Notes: generated from the sequence alone by a model not told the origin. A stretch of DNA of 64,000 bases from Lachnospiraceae bacterium (GCA_024403515.1 JAKSRS010000001.1:62001-126000), one strand, 5' to 3'. Counted from the stretch's first letter, positions 9,563 through 19,244 are shown. Numbers and translations: made by a program.

Positions 9563-11185
9563 TTATCTGTGAATGTACTGATAATCTCCCTTGATTTTCA
9601 CGCGGCTTCTGTCAAAACCATAGCTTTCGAATTTATTCCATATTTTTTCAGTTAAAACTGTTTCAGACTTTAAAACTATGATGTCTGTGTGTTCAAACTG
9701 CCAGTTTTCAATTAATGCTTCAAGAATATCCTCTTCGGTATACTCCTTGTAATCCGATTCAAGACCATCCATGGCAACAAGCACATATTCCTGTCCTGAT
9801 TCCGGGTACTCGTAATTGTATCCTGTCAAAAGCGGCTCAATTAAGTCTCTTCCATAAGCAGGAAGCACCTTGGTAGTTGAGATTCTAAGGGCATTCATCA
9901 CTTCTCTCGTGCCACATACAACAAGTTTTCCGTCTTCTTCGTAAGGCTCACTCTCGTCCCAGTTTTCAAGAACTGAGATGACCTCACGCATACTCTTGTT
10001 GTTTCCGTTTAATGACATTCCAAACTTCACACCCTTAAAGGGAACAAAAGAAACACAGGCAATTGATGCCAAAACCATCCATCCAAGGAAGGAATAGCGA
10101 ACCTGCTTACTTTCTTTGGCCTCGAATGTCTCATAAAGATCACATACGGCAAAAGAAATCATCGCGCAGCCCGATAAGATAAGCTGCCAGGGGAATTTCT
10201 TCTTCTCTGTGACGAATACATAAATCCAGTAGAAAATAGCACATAAGTACATAATCCAGAGTTTTCCACTGGCTCCCATGTTGTAGTAGGAATTTGAAAA
10301 ATCCTTAAAGGCAAAGTAAATACTGTCTAATTTCAAAAGTCCGAATATCGGCAAGAACAAAAGCCCCGCTCTTAAATATCTTTTTTCAAGAAGCATTAAA
10401 ACCACGAAAGGAGCCAAAACAGCGTAAGCCCAGGCATATCCTGTATAGCCCTGTCGTAAAAGCGGAAATCCTACTGATGCGGGAATTGCGATTCCCGGGA
10501 TAAATGTTCCACCGATTAAAAGAACAAGGTGTGAATACATAAAGAGGTTTCTATGCTCAGAAGAAACCGTGTATCCTGATATTCTCCACATGATTAAAAT
10601 GTTGAGAACATATGTAATAACAGGAACAATAAGCCCTGTAATAATTGTAATGTCAGTAAAAGTGATTTTAGAAAGAACAGCATAAAGCAGGGGGATTACA
10701 AAAAGCTTGTTGTAAATCGGAAGTCCCTCAAGCATCATCTTTCCTTCCAAAGATGAATAAACGTAGATTTTTCCAGTCTCGAGTGTTGTCTTTACAGTTT
10801 CGATTGTCGCATCATTTACATAAGACTGGTGTGTAAAAAGAATTGAAAACAGGCCAAGTGCCGTAGCTACAATGACAAATGGTAAAATGCTCTTATCAAA
10901 GCAAGGCTTTTTAAATGCTCCATCCTTTATTCTTGTCAAAAGAAAAGGAAGCCCAAGCACTGCAACTGCAAAAAGAACAATACTTGATGCTATGGTAAAA
11001 AGGCTGAATGTCATATCTGTTTTAAGCCCCACAAGAATGATTCCTAAAAAGACCAAAAACAAAGATAAAATACCCTGAACATAAACGCTTAAATGGTCAG
11101 CGTCTTTGTTTTTTGTAGCCCCTGTCACCAGGCATCCCCACATGTATGGAATTATCAATATCACTAAAAGAAAAAGAATTCCCAT
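9563..11185 (-). CDS. Polytopic membrane protein of the exopolysaccharide operon, function unknown
   Basis: The 540-residue protein has about eleven predicted membrane helices in its first 385 residues (starting MGILFLLVILIIPYMWGC) and a soluble, acidic C-terminal domain of about 150 residues containing LVVCGTREVMNALRIS and YGRDLIEPLLTGYNYEYP. Overall it resembles large uncharacterised membrane proteins found in Lachnospiraceae polysaccharide loci (DUF6077-like, from memory; not verified). The helices around GFPLLRQGYTGYAWAYAVL could form a GT-C-like core, but no clear catalytic acidic pair was identified. The gene lies 12 bases after a GtrB-like gene, so a role in lipid-linked sugar transfer or flipping is plausible. 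Confidence 0.75.
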   Translation of the reverse strand: MGILFLLVILIIPYMWGCLVTGATKNKDADHLSVYVQGILSLFLVFLGIILVGLKTDMTFSLFTIASSIVLFAVAVLGLPFLLTRIKDGAFKKPCFDKSILPFVIVATALGLFSILFTHQSYVNDATIETVKTTLETGKIYVYSSLEGKMMLEGLPIYNKLFVIPLLYAVLSKITFTDITIITGLIVPVITYVLNILIMWRISGYTVSSEHRNLFMYSHLVLLIGGTFIPGIAIPASVGFPLLRQGYTGYAWAYAVLAPFVVLMLLEKRYLRAGLLFLPIFGLLKLDSIYFAFKDFSNSYYNMGASGKLWIMYLCAIFYWIYVFVTEKKKFPWQLILSGCAMISFAVCDLYETFEAKESKQVRYSFLGWMVLASIACVSFVPFKGVKFGMSLNGNNKSMREVISVLENWDESEPYEEDGKLVVCGTREVMNALRISTTKVLPAYGRDLIEPLLTGYNYEYPESGQEYVLVAMDGLESDYKEYTEEDILEALIENWQFEHTDIIVLKSETVLTEKIWNKFESYGFDRSRVKIKGDYQYIHR

Positions 11186-11197
11186 TACTTTACTTCC

Positions 11198-12130
11198 TTA
11201 AATACGTTCTTTAACAATGTAAATAGGTCTGTTTTTAACTTCCAAATATACCTTGGAAAGATATTTTCCCAAAATACCAAGGCATAAAAGCTGAATACCA
11301 CCGATAAAGATGATGATACTGACTAATGACGGCCATCCGCTTACAGGATCTCCAAAAATAAGTGCTCTTATAATCACAAAAATCAGTGCAATAAATGCGA
11401 CTATACAGAAGAAGAATCCACAAAATGAAGCAATTGAAAGCGGCACAGTTGAAAATGCCATAATACCTTCAAAAGAGTACATAACCAAAGACCAGAAGGA
11501 CCATTTAGTCTCGCCTTTTCTTCTTTCAACATTTTCAAATTCAAGCCATTTGGTCTTGTAACCAACCCAGCCGAAAATGCCCTTTGAGAATCTGTTATAT
11601 TCTCTGACGCTGACGATCGCATCAACCATCTGACGGGTCATTAAGCGGTAATCTCTTGCGCCATCCATGATTTCCGTTTTGGAAATCTTTCTCATAAGCT
11701 TATAAAACTTTCTTGCAAAGAAAGATCTTATCGGAGGTTCACCTTTTCTTGAAACTCGTCTTGTGGCGCATGAATCGTATCCTTCTTCAAAAATAGCATC
11801 AAACATTTTAGGAAGAAGTGACGGGGGATCTTGTAAATCCGCATCCATAACAGCTACGTAATCGCCCTTTGCTTCACAAAGTCCTGCGTATATCGCAGCC
11901 TCTTTTCCAAAGTTTCTTGAAAAAGAAAGAAGATGAACTCTTGAATCCTTTTTAGTTAACTCTTTAACCATATTCACTGTCTGATCAGAAGAACCATCAT
12001 CCACATAAAGAATTTCAACTTCTATATTCTTCTCTTCGAAATATGACTGATTTTTAAGTATTTCATCATAAATATCCGAAACGTTCTCCTGCTCGTTGTA
12101 GCAGGGAACAATCGCTGAAAATAAACTCAT
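11198..12130 (-). CDS. GtrB/ArnC/DPM1-like membrane glycosyltransferase
   Basis: The 310-residue GT2 enzyme has SAIVPCYNEQEN, the VDDGSSDQT loop, MDADLQDPP (the metal-binding motif of this subgroup) and GARDYRLMTRQMVDAI. Two C-terminal membrane helices (about 230-262 and 268-290) follow. This arrangement is that of GtrB, ArnC and related enzymes that load a sugar onto undecaprenyl phosphate for use on the outer side of the membrane. It is followed after 12 bases by a large multi-helix protein that could be the partner that uses such a donor. The operon may therefore add side-chain sugars outside the cell; that pairing is inference. Confidence 0.88.
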   Translation of the reverse strand: MSLFSAIVPCYNEQENVSDIYDEILKNQSYFEEKNIEVEILYVDDGSSDQTVNMVKELTKKDSRVHLLSFSRNFGKEAAIYAGLCEAKGDYVAVMDADLQDPPSLLPKMFDAIFEEGYDSCATRRVSRKGEPPIRSFFARKFYKLMRKISKTEIMDGARDYRLMTRQMVDAIVSVREYNRFSKGIFGWVGYKTKWLEFENVERRKGETKWSFWSLVMYSFEGIMAFSTVPLSIASFCGFFFCIVAFIALIFVIIRALIFGDPVSGWPSLVSIIIFIGGIQLLCLGILGKYLSKVYLEVKNRPIYIVKERI

Positions 12131-12175
12131 AGTCTTCTCCGTTTACCCTGATAAACCCTCGAATAATAAAAATAA

Positions 12176-13123
12176 CTACATTCTTGCACTTTCGTAGTTT
12201 TCTACAAACCACTTGTATGAAAGCTCGATTCCTTCTTCAAGATCAACCTTGTGATTCCATCCAAGATTGTGAAGCTTAGTAACATCACAAAGCTTTCTTG
12301 GTGTTCCATCAGGCATATCTTTGTTCCATACGATTTCACCGGTAAAGCCAACCTTTTCCTTAACAGCTTCTGCTAACTGTTTAATTGTAACTTCCTTGCC
12401 GGTACCGATATTTACATGCTGCTCACCGTCATAGTTTTCAAGTAAAAATACACAGGCGTCAGCCATATCATCAACATATAAAAACTCTCTAAGAGGTGAA
12501 CCGGTACCCCAAAGTTCAACTGTAGGGGCATTGTTTACCTTGGCTTCATGGAACTTGCGAATCATTGCAGGAAGTACATGTGAACCTGAAAGTTCGTAGT
12601 TATCATGAGGTCCGTAAAGGTTTGTCGGCATACAGCTTATATAGTTATCGCCGTACTGGCGCTTATAGTACTTACACATCTGCATTCCTGAAATCTTGGC
12701 AATAGCATATGCTTCATTTGTCTGTTCCAAAGGACCTGTAAGCAGTGCATCTTCAGGAATAGGCTGAGGAGCCATCTTAGGATAAATGCAGGAACTTCCA
12801 AGAAAAAGAAGTTTCTTAACCTTATTTTCATGTGCCGCATTTATAACGTTGCACTGAATCTGCATGTTCTCATAAGCAAACTGTGCAGGATAAGTATTGT
12901 TAGCGTTTATTCCACCAACCTTAGCCGCTGCAAGTACAACAACATCAGGTTTTTCTTTTGCAAAAAATTCATTTACAGCCTGCTGATTCATTAAATCAAG
13001 CTCCTGGTGAGTTCTGTAAATAATGTTGTTGTAGCCTTTAGACTCAAGGTTTCTAACAATCGCGCTTCCAACAAGTCCACGATGTCCTGCTACATATATT
13101 TTGTCATTTTTATTTATATCCAT
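12176..13123 (-). CDS. fcl: GDP-L-fucose synthase
   Basis: The 315-residue SDR enzyme performs 3,5-epimerisation and 4-reduction of GDP-4-keto-6-deoxy-D-mannose to GDP-L-fucose using NADPH. Visible are the dinucleotide site GHRGLVGS at 13-20, the GSSCIYP catalytic loop near 109-115 (with the family's Cys) and the Tyr139/Lys143 pair in NEAYAIAK. Length fits the family (about 310-320). It directly follows gmd, whose product is its substrate, with a 46-base gap and its own ribosome site. The two genes open the exopolysaccharide operon and imply fucose in the polymer. Confidence 0.95.
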   Translation of the reverse strand: MDINKNDKIYVAGHRGLVGSAIVRNLESKGYNNIIYRTHQELDLMNQQAVNEFFAKEKPDVVVLAAAKVGGINANNTYPAQFAYENMQIQCNVINAAHENKVKKLLFLGSSCIYPKMAPQPIPEDALLTGPLEQTNEAYAIAKISGMQMCKYYKRQYGDNYISCMPTNLYGPHDNYELSGSHVLPAMIRKFHEAKVNNAPTVELWGTGSPLREFLYVDDMADACVFLLENYDGEQHVNIGTGKEVTIKQLAEAVKEKVGFTGEIVWNKDMPDGTPRKLCDVTKLHNLGWNHKVDLEEGIELSYKWFVENYESARM

Positions 13124-13169
13124 CGATGTTACCTCTTAATATTTTCTTACTTTAAGTTCATACCAAGCA

Positions 13170-14204
13170 TTATCTAAGGCCCATGGCCTTCATATCCGAA
13201 TCAACCATCATTTCAACAAGACCTTCAAAGCTTACGTCCTTCTTCCAGCCAAGCTTTGTTTCAGCCTTTGTGCAGTCGCCCCACAAAAATTCTACTTCTG
13301 AAGGTCGGAAGAACTGAGGATTAACGTCTACCATAAGTTTTCCTGTTTTAACGTCGTAGGCCTTTTCATCTATGCCTTCGCCTTCGAATCTAAGTTCAAC
13401 ACCTGCTTTTTCAAAAGCAATCTTGACGAATTCTCTTACTGTGTGAGTTTCGTTTGTTGCAAGAACAAAGTCATCAGGCTTATCCTGCTGAAGCATAAGC
13501 CACATACCCTTTACATAGTCTCCGGCAAAGCCCCAGTCACGCTTGGCATTCATGTTACCAAGTGAAAGCTTCTCCTGCTTTCCGGCAAGAATGTTTGCTA
13601 CTGCAAGAGTGATTTTTCTTGTTACGAAATTCTCTCCGCGGCGGGGAGACTCATGGTTAAAAAGGATACCATTGCATGCAAACATGTCATATGATTCACG
13701 ATAATTTACTGTAATCCAGTAAGAATAAAGCTTTGCAGCTCCGTAAGGAGACTTGGGATAGAAAGGTGTCTTCTCGCTCTGGGGTGCGGTCTCGGGAAGT
13801 CCACCGAAAAGTTCTGATGTTGAAGCCTGATAAAAACGGCAGTTTCTATTGGCCATGCGAACAGCTTCCAAAAGTTTTAAAGTAGCAACTCCTGTAGCTT
13901 CAGCTGTGTACTCAGGGTTGTCAAAAGAAATTCCTACGTGAGACTGAGCTGCAAGGTTATAAACCTCATCAGGCATAATCTCGTGCATAAGACGAATAAG
14001 ACATGAGGAATCTGTTGTATCTGCAAAATGTAAAAAGAAAGTCTTATTGTTAGCTTCAGATGCGATGATATGATCGATTCTGTCTGTACACTCAATTGAG
14101 TGTCTTCTAACCAGTCCGTGAACCTCATATCCTTTCTCTAACAAAAACTCAGCAAGGTATGAACCATCCTGACCTGTAACACCTGTAATAACCGCTTTTT
14201 TCAT
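13170..14204 (-). CDS. gmd: GDP-mannose 4,6-dehydratase
   Basis: The 344-residue SDR enzyme converts GDP-D-mannose to GDP-4-keto-6-deoxy-D-mannose. It shows [12 protein letters not shown] near 6-17, the catalytic QASTSELFG strand with Thr129, Glu131 nearby and Tyr154/Lys158 in KSPYGAAK. The N-terminal RRHS basic loop that reaches across the dimer for NADP binding is present. It is the first gene of the exopolysaccharide operon, transcribed from an extended -10 promoter about 76 bases upstream. Length and motifs are typical. Confidence 0.96.
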   Translation of the reverse strand: MKKAVITGVTGQDGSYLAEFLLEKGYEVHGLVRRHSIECTDRIDHIIASEANNKTFFLHFADTTDSSCLIRLMHEIMPDEVYNLAAQSHVGISFDNPEYTAEATGVATLKLLEAVRMANRNCRFYQASTSELFGGLPETAPQSEKTPFYPKSPYGAAKLYSYWITVNYRESYDMFACNGILFNHESPRRGENFVTRKITLAVANILAGKQEKLSLGNMNAKRDWGFAGDYVKGMWLMLQQDKPDDFVLATNETHTVREFVKIAFEKAGVELRFEGEGIDEKAYDVKTGKLMVDVNPQFFRPSEVEFLWGDCTKAETKLGWKKDVSFEGLVEMMVDSDMKAMGLR

Positions 14205-14279
14205 ATTGTTTTCTCCATATTTTTATTCTCAAAAGCCCAAATGGGCATAGTATAAGACCATAATCTCATAATCTGTTGT

Positions 14280-14288
14280 ATTATATCA
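14280..14288 (-). promoter_or_regulatory. Extended -10 promoter of the exopolysaccharide operon
   Basis: Read on the minus strand, TGATATAAT gives a perfect TATAAT (14280-14285) with the TGn extension, about 76 bases before the gmd start. No good -35 hexamer stands at 16-18 bases, which is common for extended -10 promoters. A leader of about 70 bases would follow, holding a small GCCC/GGGC hairpin at 14235-14246. Confidence 0.55.
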
Positions 14289-14396
14289 CACCTACATTCT
14301 AAATGGAACAAAAGGGAACTATATTATGGCATTCTTATGGAAATATTAAGTTTTGAATTTTTATTCTTAATTCACCCTTTTAGTGCGGCTAACTTA

Positions 14397-14425
14397 TTGC
14401 TTAACTTTCTTTAAAATAATATAAT
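14397..14425 (+). promoter_or_regulatory. Sigma-A-type promoter immediately before the glycosyltransferase start
   Basis: TTGCTT (14397-14402) and TATAAT (14420-14425) are separated by 17 bases. The ATG of the next gene is at 14433, only seven bases past the -10 hexamer, so transcription would start at or next to the first codon. No Shine-Dalgarno sequence lies in the intervening bases. Together these point to a leaderless message. Confidence 0.5.
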
Positions 14426-14432
14426 CAGACAT

Positions 14433-15236
14433 ATGAAATTACAGATTCTTATATCTGCTTTGAATGCAGATACGGACAACTTAATAAAGACTATGAATCT
14501 ATCTTCTGACGCTGTAATCGTAAATCAGTGTAGTGAAAATTCAAGAAGAACAGTAGAGCTTGATTCAGGCCTTGTAACTGTTATAAACAGTACCGATCGT
14601 GGTGTTGGAAACAGCCGCAATTTAGCCCTTGAAAACTCGGATTGTGATATTGTTCTTTTTGGAGATGATGACATCGTCTATACAGACACTTATCTTAACG
14701 ATATTCTCTCTGAATTTAAGACCCATCCTGAGGCGGACGGAATATTTTTTAACATGGATGTCGACGAGTCAAGACGCACTTATCACAACGATGAATTCGG
14801 ACCGGTTACCCTTCGTTCAAGTGGCCGATTCCCCACTTACAGTCTGGCTGTTTCAAGAAAGTGTGTTACCGACAATAACATTTCTTTTTCCCCACTGTTT
14901 GGTGGCGGTGCCAAATACTCATGCGGCGAGGACAGCCTTTTTATCATGGACTGTTTAAAAGCAGGTTTGAAGCTTTACAAGTCGCCTGTAACTATTGGAA
15001 AAGAGGTGTTAAGACCCTCTACCTGGTTTGAAGGCTATACGGAAAAGTTCTTTTTCGATAAAGGAGTTTTGTATCCCTTCCTTTACGGAAGACTTGCCGT
15101 CGTTGTTGGTGCCCGCTTTATCTTAAAACATAAGGGTACGATGTGTAGAGACATTAAGCCACTTAAGGCCTTTTCCTTGCTTTGTAAAGGAATTTCAGAA
15201 GGCCGTGAAATAAAGAATAAGGACAAAAATAAATGA
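14433..15236 (+). CDS. GT2-like glycosyltransferase, possibly leaderless
   Basis: The 267-residue protein begins KLQILISALNADTDNL and has STDRGVGNSRNLALENS, IVLFGDDDIVY (an aspartate cluster at the DxD position) and an FGGGAKYSCGEDSLFI segment, consistent with a divergent GT-A fold. No membrane helices are seen. It is divergent from the exopolysaccharide operon and overlaps the downstream lipoprotein gene by four bases (ATGA). The start is supported by the completeness of the first strand, but no ribosome site precedes it. It may add a sugar to the same polymer from a separately controlled promoter. Confidence 0.75.
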   Translation: MKLQILISALNADTDNLIKTMNLSSDAVIVNQCSENSRRTVELDSGLVTVINSTDRGVGNSRNLALENSDCDIVLFGDDDIVYTDTYLNDILSEFKTHPEADGIFFNMDVDESRRTYHNDEFGPVTLRSSGRFPTYSLAVSRKCVTDNNISFSPLFGGGAKYSCGEDSLFIMDCLKAGLKLYKSPVTIGKEVLRPSTWFEGYTEKFFFDKGVLYPFLYGRLAVVVGARFILKHKGTMCRDIKPLKAFSLLCKGISEGREIKNKDKNK

Positions 15237-16363
15237 TGAAAAAAAGAATAATACTTGCAGGGATTCTTTCAGCGGCAATGCTGCTTTCAGCCTGCTCCGG
15301 CTCTGTTGCCATCTCCGATGGTGTTTTGGTGGAAACTGAAGAATCTTCTGTTTCTGTTGAAGAAACTGAAGCCTCTGTAGAAGAGATTGAGGTTCCCGTT
15401 GTTGAATCAACCGGTGAAACTGTTAAAAGTTTTATCACCAATGAAGATATAGACTCAGGGATTTCTAATCTTCGCCCGATAGCCGTTATGATTCCAAACA
15501 ATGAAAGTGCCCTTCCTCACTACAATATCTCTAAGGCAAGTGTTTTGTACGAGTGTAACGTTGAGTACAACATCACAAGACTTATGGCCATCATTGAAGA
15601 CTGGCAGAATCTTGAAAGAATCGGTAACGTCAGAAGTACCCGTGACTACTACGTATACTGGGCTATGGAATATGATCCCTTGCTTGTTCACTACGGAAAC
15701 ATCTGGTACGCCGACGAACTTTTGGCAAGAGATGATGTTCACAATATTAACGGTGTTGTCGATGATGGCACTGCCTTTTACAGGGTTACCGATGAAAACA
15801 GAATTTTTGAACAGACTGCTTACACAAGCGGTCAGGGTATTTTAAAAGCAGCAGCCAAACTTGGTTATCCAATTACACATTCTGAAGATTTTTCTTCCAA
15901 GCAGCACTTTTTCTTTATGCCTGAAGGTTCCAAGCAGACACTTTCAGAATATGAAGAATCATTCAATGTAACCAAGCTTGATTTAAAGAATGTATATACC
16001 GTCGATAAACCCTGGTTTGAATTTAACCCTGAAGACGGACTTTACTATCGCTACGAATATAATGGTCCTCATATGGATGCTGCAACAAATGAGCAGCTTT
16101 CTTTTGAAAACATCATCATTCAGTTTACTTACTACGAAAAGCGTCCTGATGGTCAGTATCTGATCTACCAGTGCCACGACGCTACAAGAGACGGTTATTA
16201 TCTTACAAACGGAAAGGCTATCCACATAAACTGGAAAAAGCTTGGTGAGTTTGGTAATACAATGTACTTTGATGACAACGGCAAAAACCTTAATATCAAC
16301 AACGGAAAGACAATGATTTGTATTGTTCAGGAAGCTGACCGTGACGATGTCTGGTTTGAATAA
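15233..16363 (+). CDS. DUF3048 lipoprotein (YerB-like)
   Basis: The 376-residue protein has a lipoprotein signal (KKRIILAGIL, then LLSAC with the lipid-bearing Cys near residue 21) and a low-complexity Glu/Ser/Val linker to about residue 65. The DUF3048 domain follows, recognisable from RPIAVMIPNN, the ECNVEYNITRLMAI strand and RNVRSTRDYYVYWAMEYDPL-like spacing with HYGN. B. subtilis YerB is the characterised relative by name only; its function is unknown. It should sit on the outer face of the cytoplasmic membrane. The gene is translationally coupled to the preceding glycosyltransferase and ends at a two-way terminator. Confidence 0.88.
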   Translation: MMKKRIILAGILSAAMLLSACSGSVAISDGVLVETEESSVSVEETEASVEEIEVPVVESTGETVKSFITNEDIDSGISNLRPIAVMIPNNESALPHYNISKASVLYECNVEYNITRLMAIIEDWQNLERIGNVRSTRDYYVYWAMEYDPLLVHYGNIWYADELLARDDVHNINGVVDDGTAFYRVTDENRIFEQTAYTSGQGILKAAAKLGYPITHSEDFSSKQHFFFMPEGSKQTLSEYEESFNVTKLDLKNVYTVDKPWFEFNPEDGLYYRYEYNGPHMDAATNEQLSFENIIIQFTYYEKRPDGQYLIYQCHDATRDGYYLTNGKAIHINWKKLGEFGNTMYFDDNGKNLNINNGKTMICIVQEADRDDVWFE

Positions 16364-16370
16364 GATTTTA

Positions 16371-16406
16371 AAAGGCCAAGTGCGAATAACTCGCATTTGG
16401 CCTTTG
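16371..16406. terminator. Bidirectional terminator between the DUF3048 gene and uxuB
   Basis: AAAGGCCAAGTGCGA pairs with TCGCATTTGGCCTTT around an ataac loop, 15 pairs with one G-U on the plus strand. T-rich runs lie on both sides, so it can serve both convergent genes. Confidence 0.8.
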
Positions 16407-16462
16407 ATTTTAATATAGTATTTAGTTTACTGTCTATAAATGCTTCTTAAGCAAAGTTCTTT

Positions 16463-18070
16463 TTATAAATACTTCTTGAGTGTCTTTTCGATTGCACCCT
16501 TACCTTCAAGCATTTCAACGAAATACTCTTCAACCAAATCTCCAAGTCCTACCTTGTAAAGGTCTGAACCAAAGATTGTTGCATTTGAAAGGATAGGTGA
16601 AACCTTGTCATGAATATCCTTGTCGCCAAACTTAATATCTGAAACATAAGGTCTTAATGTATCAAGTAAAGGATCTGAACTTGGCTCAAAGCTCTCACCT
16701 GCATCATTAATTCCCATAAGGTATCTTAACCAGCCTGCAAATACAAGGGGAATCTTCTTAAGGCTCTTAGGATCAAGATCAGCTGCTGCATCATACGCCT
16801 TAATTGTTTCACCAAAACGGATTCCAACCTTCTGCGATGTATCTGTAGCGATTCTCCAGGGAGAGTCAGGCATGAAGGGGTTAGGAATTCTGATATTTAC
16901 TACTTCATCGATAAACTTTTTAGGATCCAAAACGCCGGGATTTACGACAACAGGGAGTCCTTCTTCGTATCCGATAACTTCAACTAATTTCTTAAGTAAA
17001 GGATTCTTCATTTCCTCGGAAATAAGCTGGTAATTGAAAAGGCATCCAAATACGGCAAGGGCTGTATGTAAAGGATTAAGGCAGGTACAAACCTTCATCT
17101 TTTCAACTCTGTCTACTGTTTCTTTTTCCGTAAAGATTACACCAACCTTTTCAAGTGAAGGTCTTCCGTTGGGGAAAGCATCTTCAATAACAAGGTACTG
17201 GCATTCCTCAGCATTTACAAAAGGAGCAACGTAGGTATTTTTTCCTGTGATTACAGGCTCAAGTTCTTCTACACCGTCTTCTTTTAAAATCTTTTCAACG
17301 CTGGCGTCGGGTCTTGGGGTAATCTTATCAATCATTGACCAGGGGAAAGAAACCATTTTGGGGTTTTTAACGTAGTCAATAAAGCCTTCTTTACAAAGCT
17401 TGTTTTCTGTCCATTTTTCGGCAAAAGAAAGAACTGCGTCATAAAGCTTATCTCCGTTGTGAGAGCAGTTATCCATACTTACCATTGCAATCGGACATGC
17501 ACCATTTTCGTATCTTTCATGAAGTAAAGCTGCTACCTTTCCGATGTAACTTGTAGCCGCTTTAGGACCATTTGCAAAGTCTGCTGCCACTAAGGGAGTG
17601 ATTTCTCCTGCTGCATTTACAAGGCTGTAACCTTTTTCTGTAATAGTAAAGCTGACCATCTGAAGTGAAGGCGCTCTAAAGATTTCTTTAAGTCTGGCGA
17701 AGTCCTGTGTATTTTCAGGATCAACTGTAAGAGACTCTACGATACTTCCAACTACAGTTTTTTCAATGTTTCCATCAGCCTTTAATGTTACGCAAAGGCC
17801 GATTCCGTCGTGGGGCTTATACATCTTATCAATGATTTCATAGTCGAAACCTTCTGCAGCGATAAGTCCTGTATCCATGTCATTATTATCAAGCATCTGC
17901 TGGCATAAAACTGCCTGAAATGCTCTGAAAATATTACCTGCTCCGAAGTGAATCCACTGAGGTTTTGAAACAGTGTTTCTTTTGACTGCTTCACGGTCAA
18001 AAGACCATAAAGTATAGCCTTTTTCGTTCCAGACGCTTTTATCTTCACATCCTTTAATTGAAAGATTCAT
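16463..18070 (-). CDS. uxuB: D-fructuronate (mannonate) oxidoreductase
   Basis: The 535-residue protein belongs to the long-chain mannitol dehydrogenase family: the N-terminal dinucleotide region carries IHFGAGNIFRAFQ, the middle SMDNCSHNG, and the C-terminal domain CTCLNPLHTALAVFG with the active-site region before it. The reaction is D-fructuronate plus NADH to D-mannonate, the step before mannonate dehydratase. The start overlaps the uxuA stop by one base (TAATG), so the two are coupled. Family members also act on mannitol or tagaturonate; the uxuA partner decides for fructuronate. Confidence 0.9.
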   Translation of the reverse strand: MNLSIKGCEDKSVWNEKGYTLWSFDREAVKRNTVSKPQWIHFGAGNIFRAFQAVLCQQMLDNNDMDTGLIAAEGFDYEIIDKMYKPHDGIGLCVTLKADGNIEKTVVGSIVESLTVDPENTQDFARLKEIFRAPSLQMVSFTITEKGYSLVNAAGEITPLVAADFANGPKAATSYIGKVAALLHERYENGACPIAMVSMDNCSHNGDKLYDAVLSFAEKWTENKLCKEGFIDYVKNPKMVSFPWSMIDKITPRPDASVEKILKEDGVEELEPVITGKNTYVAPFVNAEECQYLVIEDAFPNGRPSLEKVGVIFTEKETVDRVEKMKVCTCLNPLHTALAVFGCLFNYQLISEEMKNPLLKKLVEVIGYEEGLPVVVNPGVLDPKKFIDEVVNIRIPNPFMPDSPWRIATDTSQKVGIRFGETIKAYDAAADLDPKSLKKIPLVFAGWLRYLMGINDAGESFEPSSDPLLDTLRPYVSDIKFGDKDIHDKVSPILSNATIFGSDLYKVGLGDLVEEYFVEMLEGKGAIEKTLKKYL

Positions 18071-19143
18071 TATTTCTGTCCCTCACTTTTACAAATTGCT
18101 TCCCATAAACCGTTAAGGTATGCTGCTCCTAAAGCACGGTCATAAAGGCCATATCCGGGCATAGCAACCTCGCCCCAGATCATACGTCCGTGGTCAGGAC
18201 GGATGGGTCCGTCAAATCCGATATCGTATAAAGCTTTCATAAGTTCATACATATCAAAGCTTCCGTCTGATGAAAGATGTGCTGACTCTTCAAAGTCTGT
18301 AGGTGAGTTAAACTTAAGGTTACGAACATGTGCAAAATGAATTCTTCCCTTAAGTGAACGAATCATGTCAGGAAGGTTATTTTCAAGGTTTGTACCATAT
18401 GAACCTGAGCAGAATGTTACACCGTTATGAGGGTTATCTACCATCTTCATCATTCTTAAAATGTTTTCTTTATTGATGATGATTCGAGGAAGTCCAAATA
18501 CGCTCCATGCAGGATCATCAGGATGAATTGCCATATTGATATCATACTTATCACAAGTAGGCATAATTCTTTCAAGGAAGTACTTAAGGTTTTCAAATAA
18601 CTTTTCGTCATCGACATCCTTGTACATCTCAAATAACTCTTTTACTCTTGCCATTCTTTCGGGTTCCCAGCCGGGCATTACAAAGCCGTTGGAATCTCCG
18701 TTTATGGAATTAAACATTTCTTCAGGATTAATTGCATCTACTGCTGCCTGATTGTAAGCAAGAACTGTTGATCCATCGGGACGCTTTCTTGCAAGTTCTG
18801 TTCTTGTCCAGTCAAATACAGGCATGAAGTTGTAACATACCATGTGAATGTCTTCCTGTCCAAGTCTTTCAAGTGTTGTTATGTAGTTTTCAATATATTC
18901 TTCACGGTCAGGTGTACCGATCTTTATTGCATCATGAATATTAACGCTTTCAATACCTGCAATCTTAAGTCCGGCAGCTTCTACCTCGGCCTTTAATGCT
19001 CTGATATCTTCAAGCTTCCATGCTTCACCGGGCTTAGTATCATATAAAGTTGTGATAATACTCTTAACACCGGGCACCTGTCTAATCTGTTCCAGGGTTA
19101 CGGAATCGAATTTGCTTCCGTACCATCTTAATGTCATCTCCAT
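18070..19143 (-). CDS. uxuA: Mannonate dehydratase
   Basis: The enzyme removes water from D-mannonate to give 2-keto-3-deoxygluconate. It has the TIM-barrel UxuA pattern: MTLRWYGSKFDSVTLEQIRQ, the GLKIAGIESVNIHDAIK strand, CYNFMPVFDWTRT, AIHPDDP with metal-binding His/Asp, VTFCSGSYG and FAHVRNL. The frame is open to 19239, but GGAGG lies eight bases before the ATG at 19143 and family homology begins there, so I call 357 residues. It is followed by uxuB and divergent from an AraC regulator, a typical glucuronate utilisation unit. Confidence 0.94.
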   Translation of the reverse strand: MEMTLRWYGSKFDSVTLEQIRQVPGVKSIITTLYDTKPGEAWKLEDIRALKAEVEAAGLKIAGIESVNIHDAIKIGTPDREEYIENYITTLERLGQEDIHMVCYNFMPVFDWTRTELARKRPDGSTVLAYNQAAVDAINPEEMFNSINGDSNGFVMPGWEPERMARVKELFEMYKDVDDEKLFENLKYFLERIMPTCDKYDINMAIHPDDPAWSVFGLPRIIINKENILRMMKMVDNPHNGVTFCSGSYGTNLENNLPDMIRSLKGRIHFAHVRNLKFNSPTDFEESAHLSSDGSFDMYELMKALYDIGFDGPIRPDHGRMIWGEVAMPGYGLYDRALGAAYLNGLWEAICKSEGQK

Positions 19144-19167
19144 ACAAAAATCCTCCATAGATATATA

Positions 19168-19196
19168 TTTATGTTTTATCACTTTCAAAAAATCAA
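19168..19196 (-). promoter_or_regulatory. Possible uxuA promoter
   Basis: On the minus strand TTGATT (19191-19196) and CATAAA (19168-19173) are 17 bases apart. The -10 is weak, as expected for an activator-dependent promoter. It lies back-to-back with the AraC gene promoter, leaving about 20 bases for operator contacts. Confidence 0.35.
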
Positions 19197-19215
19197 TAAA
19201 TAGGTCCACTTGTTG

Positions 19216-19244
19216 TTGACATTGCAAAACTTGCGGCATAATAT
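19216..19244 (+). promoter_or_regulatory. Sigma-A promoter of the AraC regulator gene
   Basis: TTGACA (19216-19221) is a perfect -35. It is followed after exactly 17 bases by TAATAT (19239-19244). The gene's ATG is at 19272 with GAGGTG as ribosome site. Confidence 0.8.

Noticed and set aside
9563..11185. Wzx flippase or O-antigen ligase
   Set aside because: Helix number could fit, but the soluble 150-residue C-terminal domain and absence of known motifs do not support either.
16463..18070. Mannitol dehydrogenase proper
   Set aside because: The gene overlaps uxuA, which makes fructuronate reductase far more likely within the same family.
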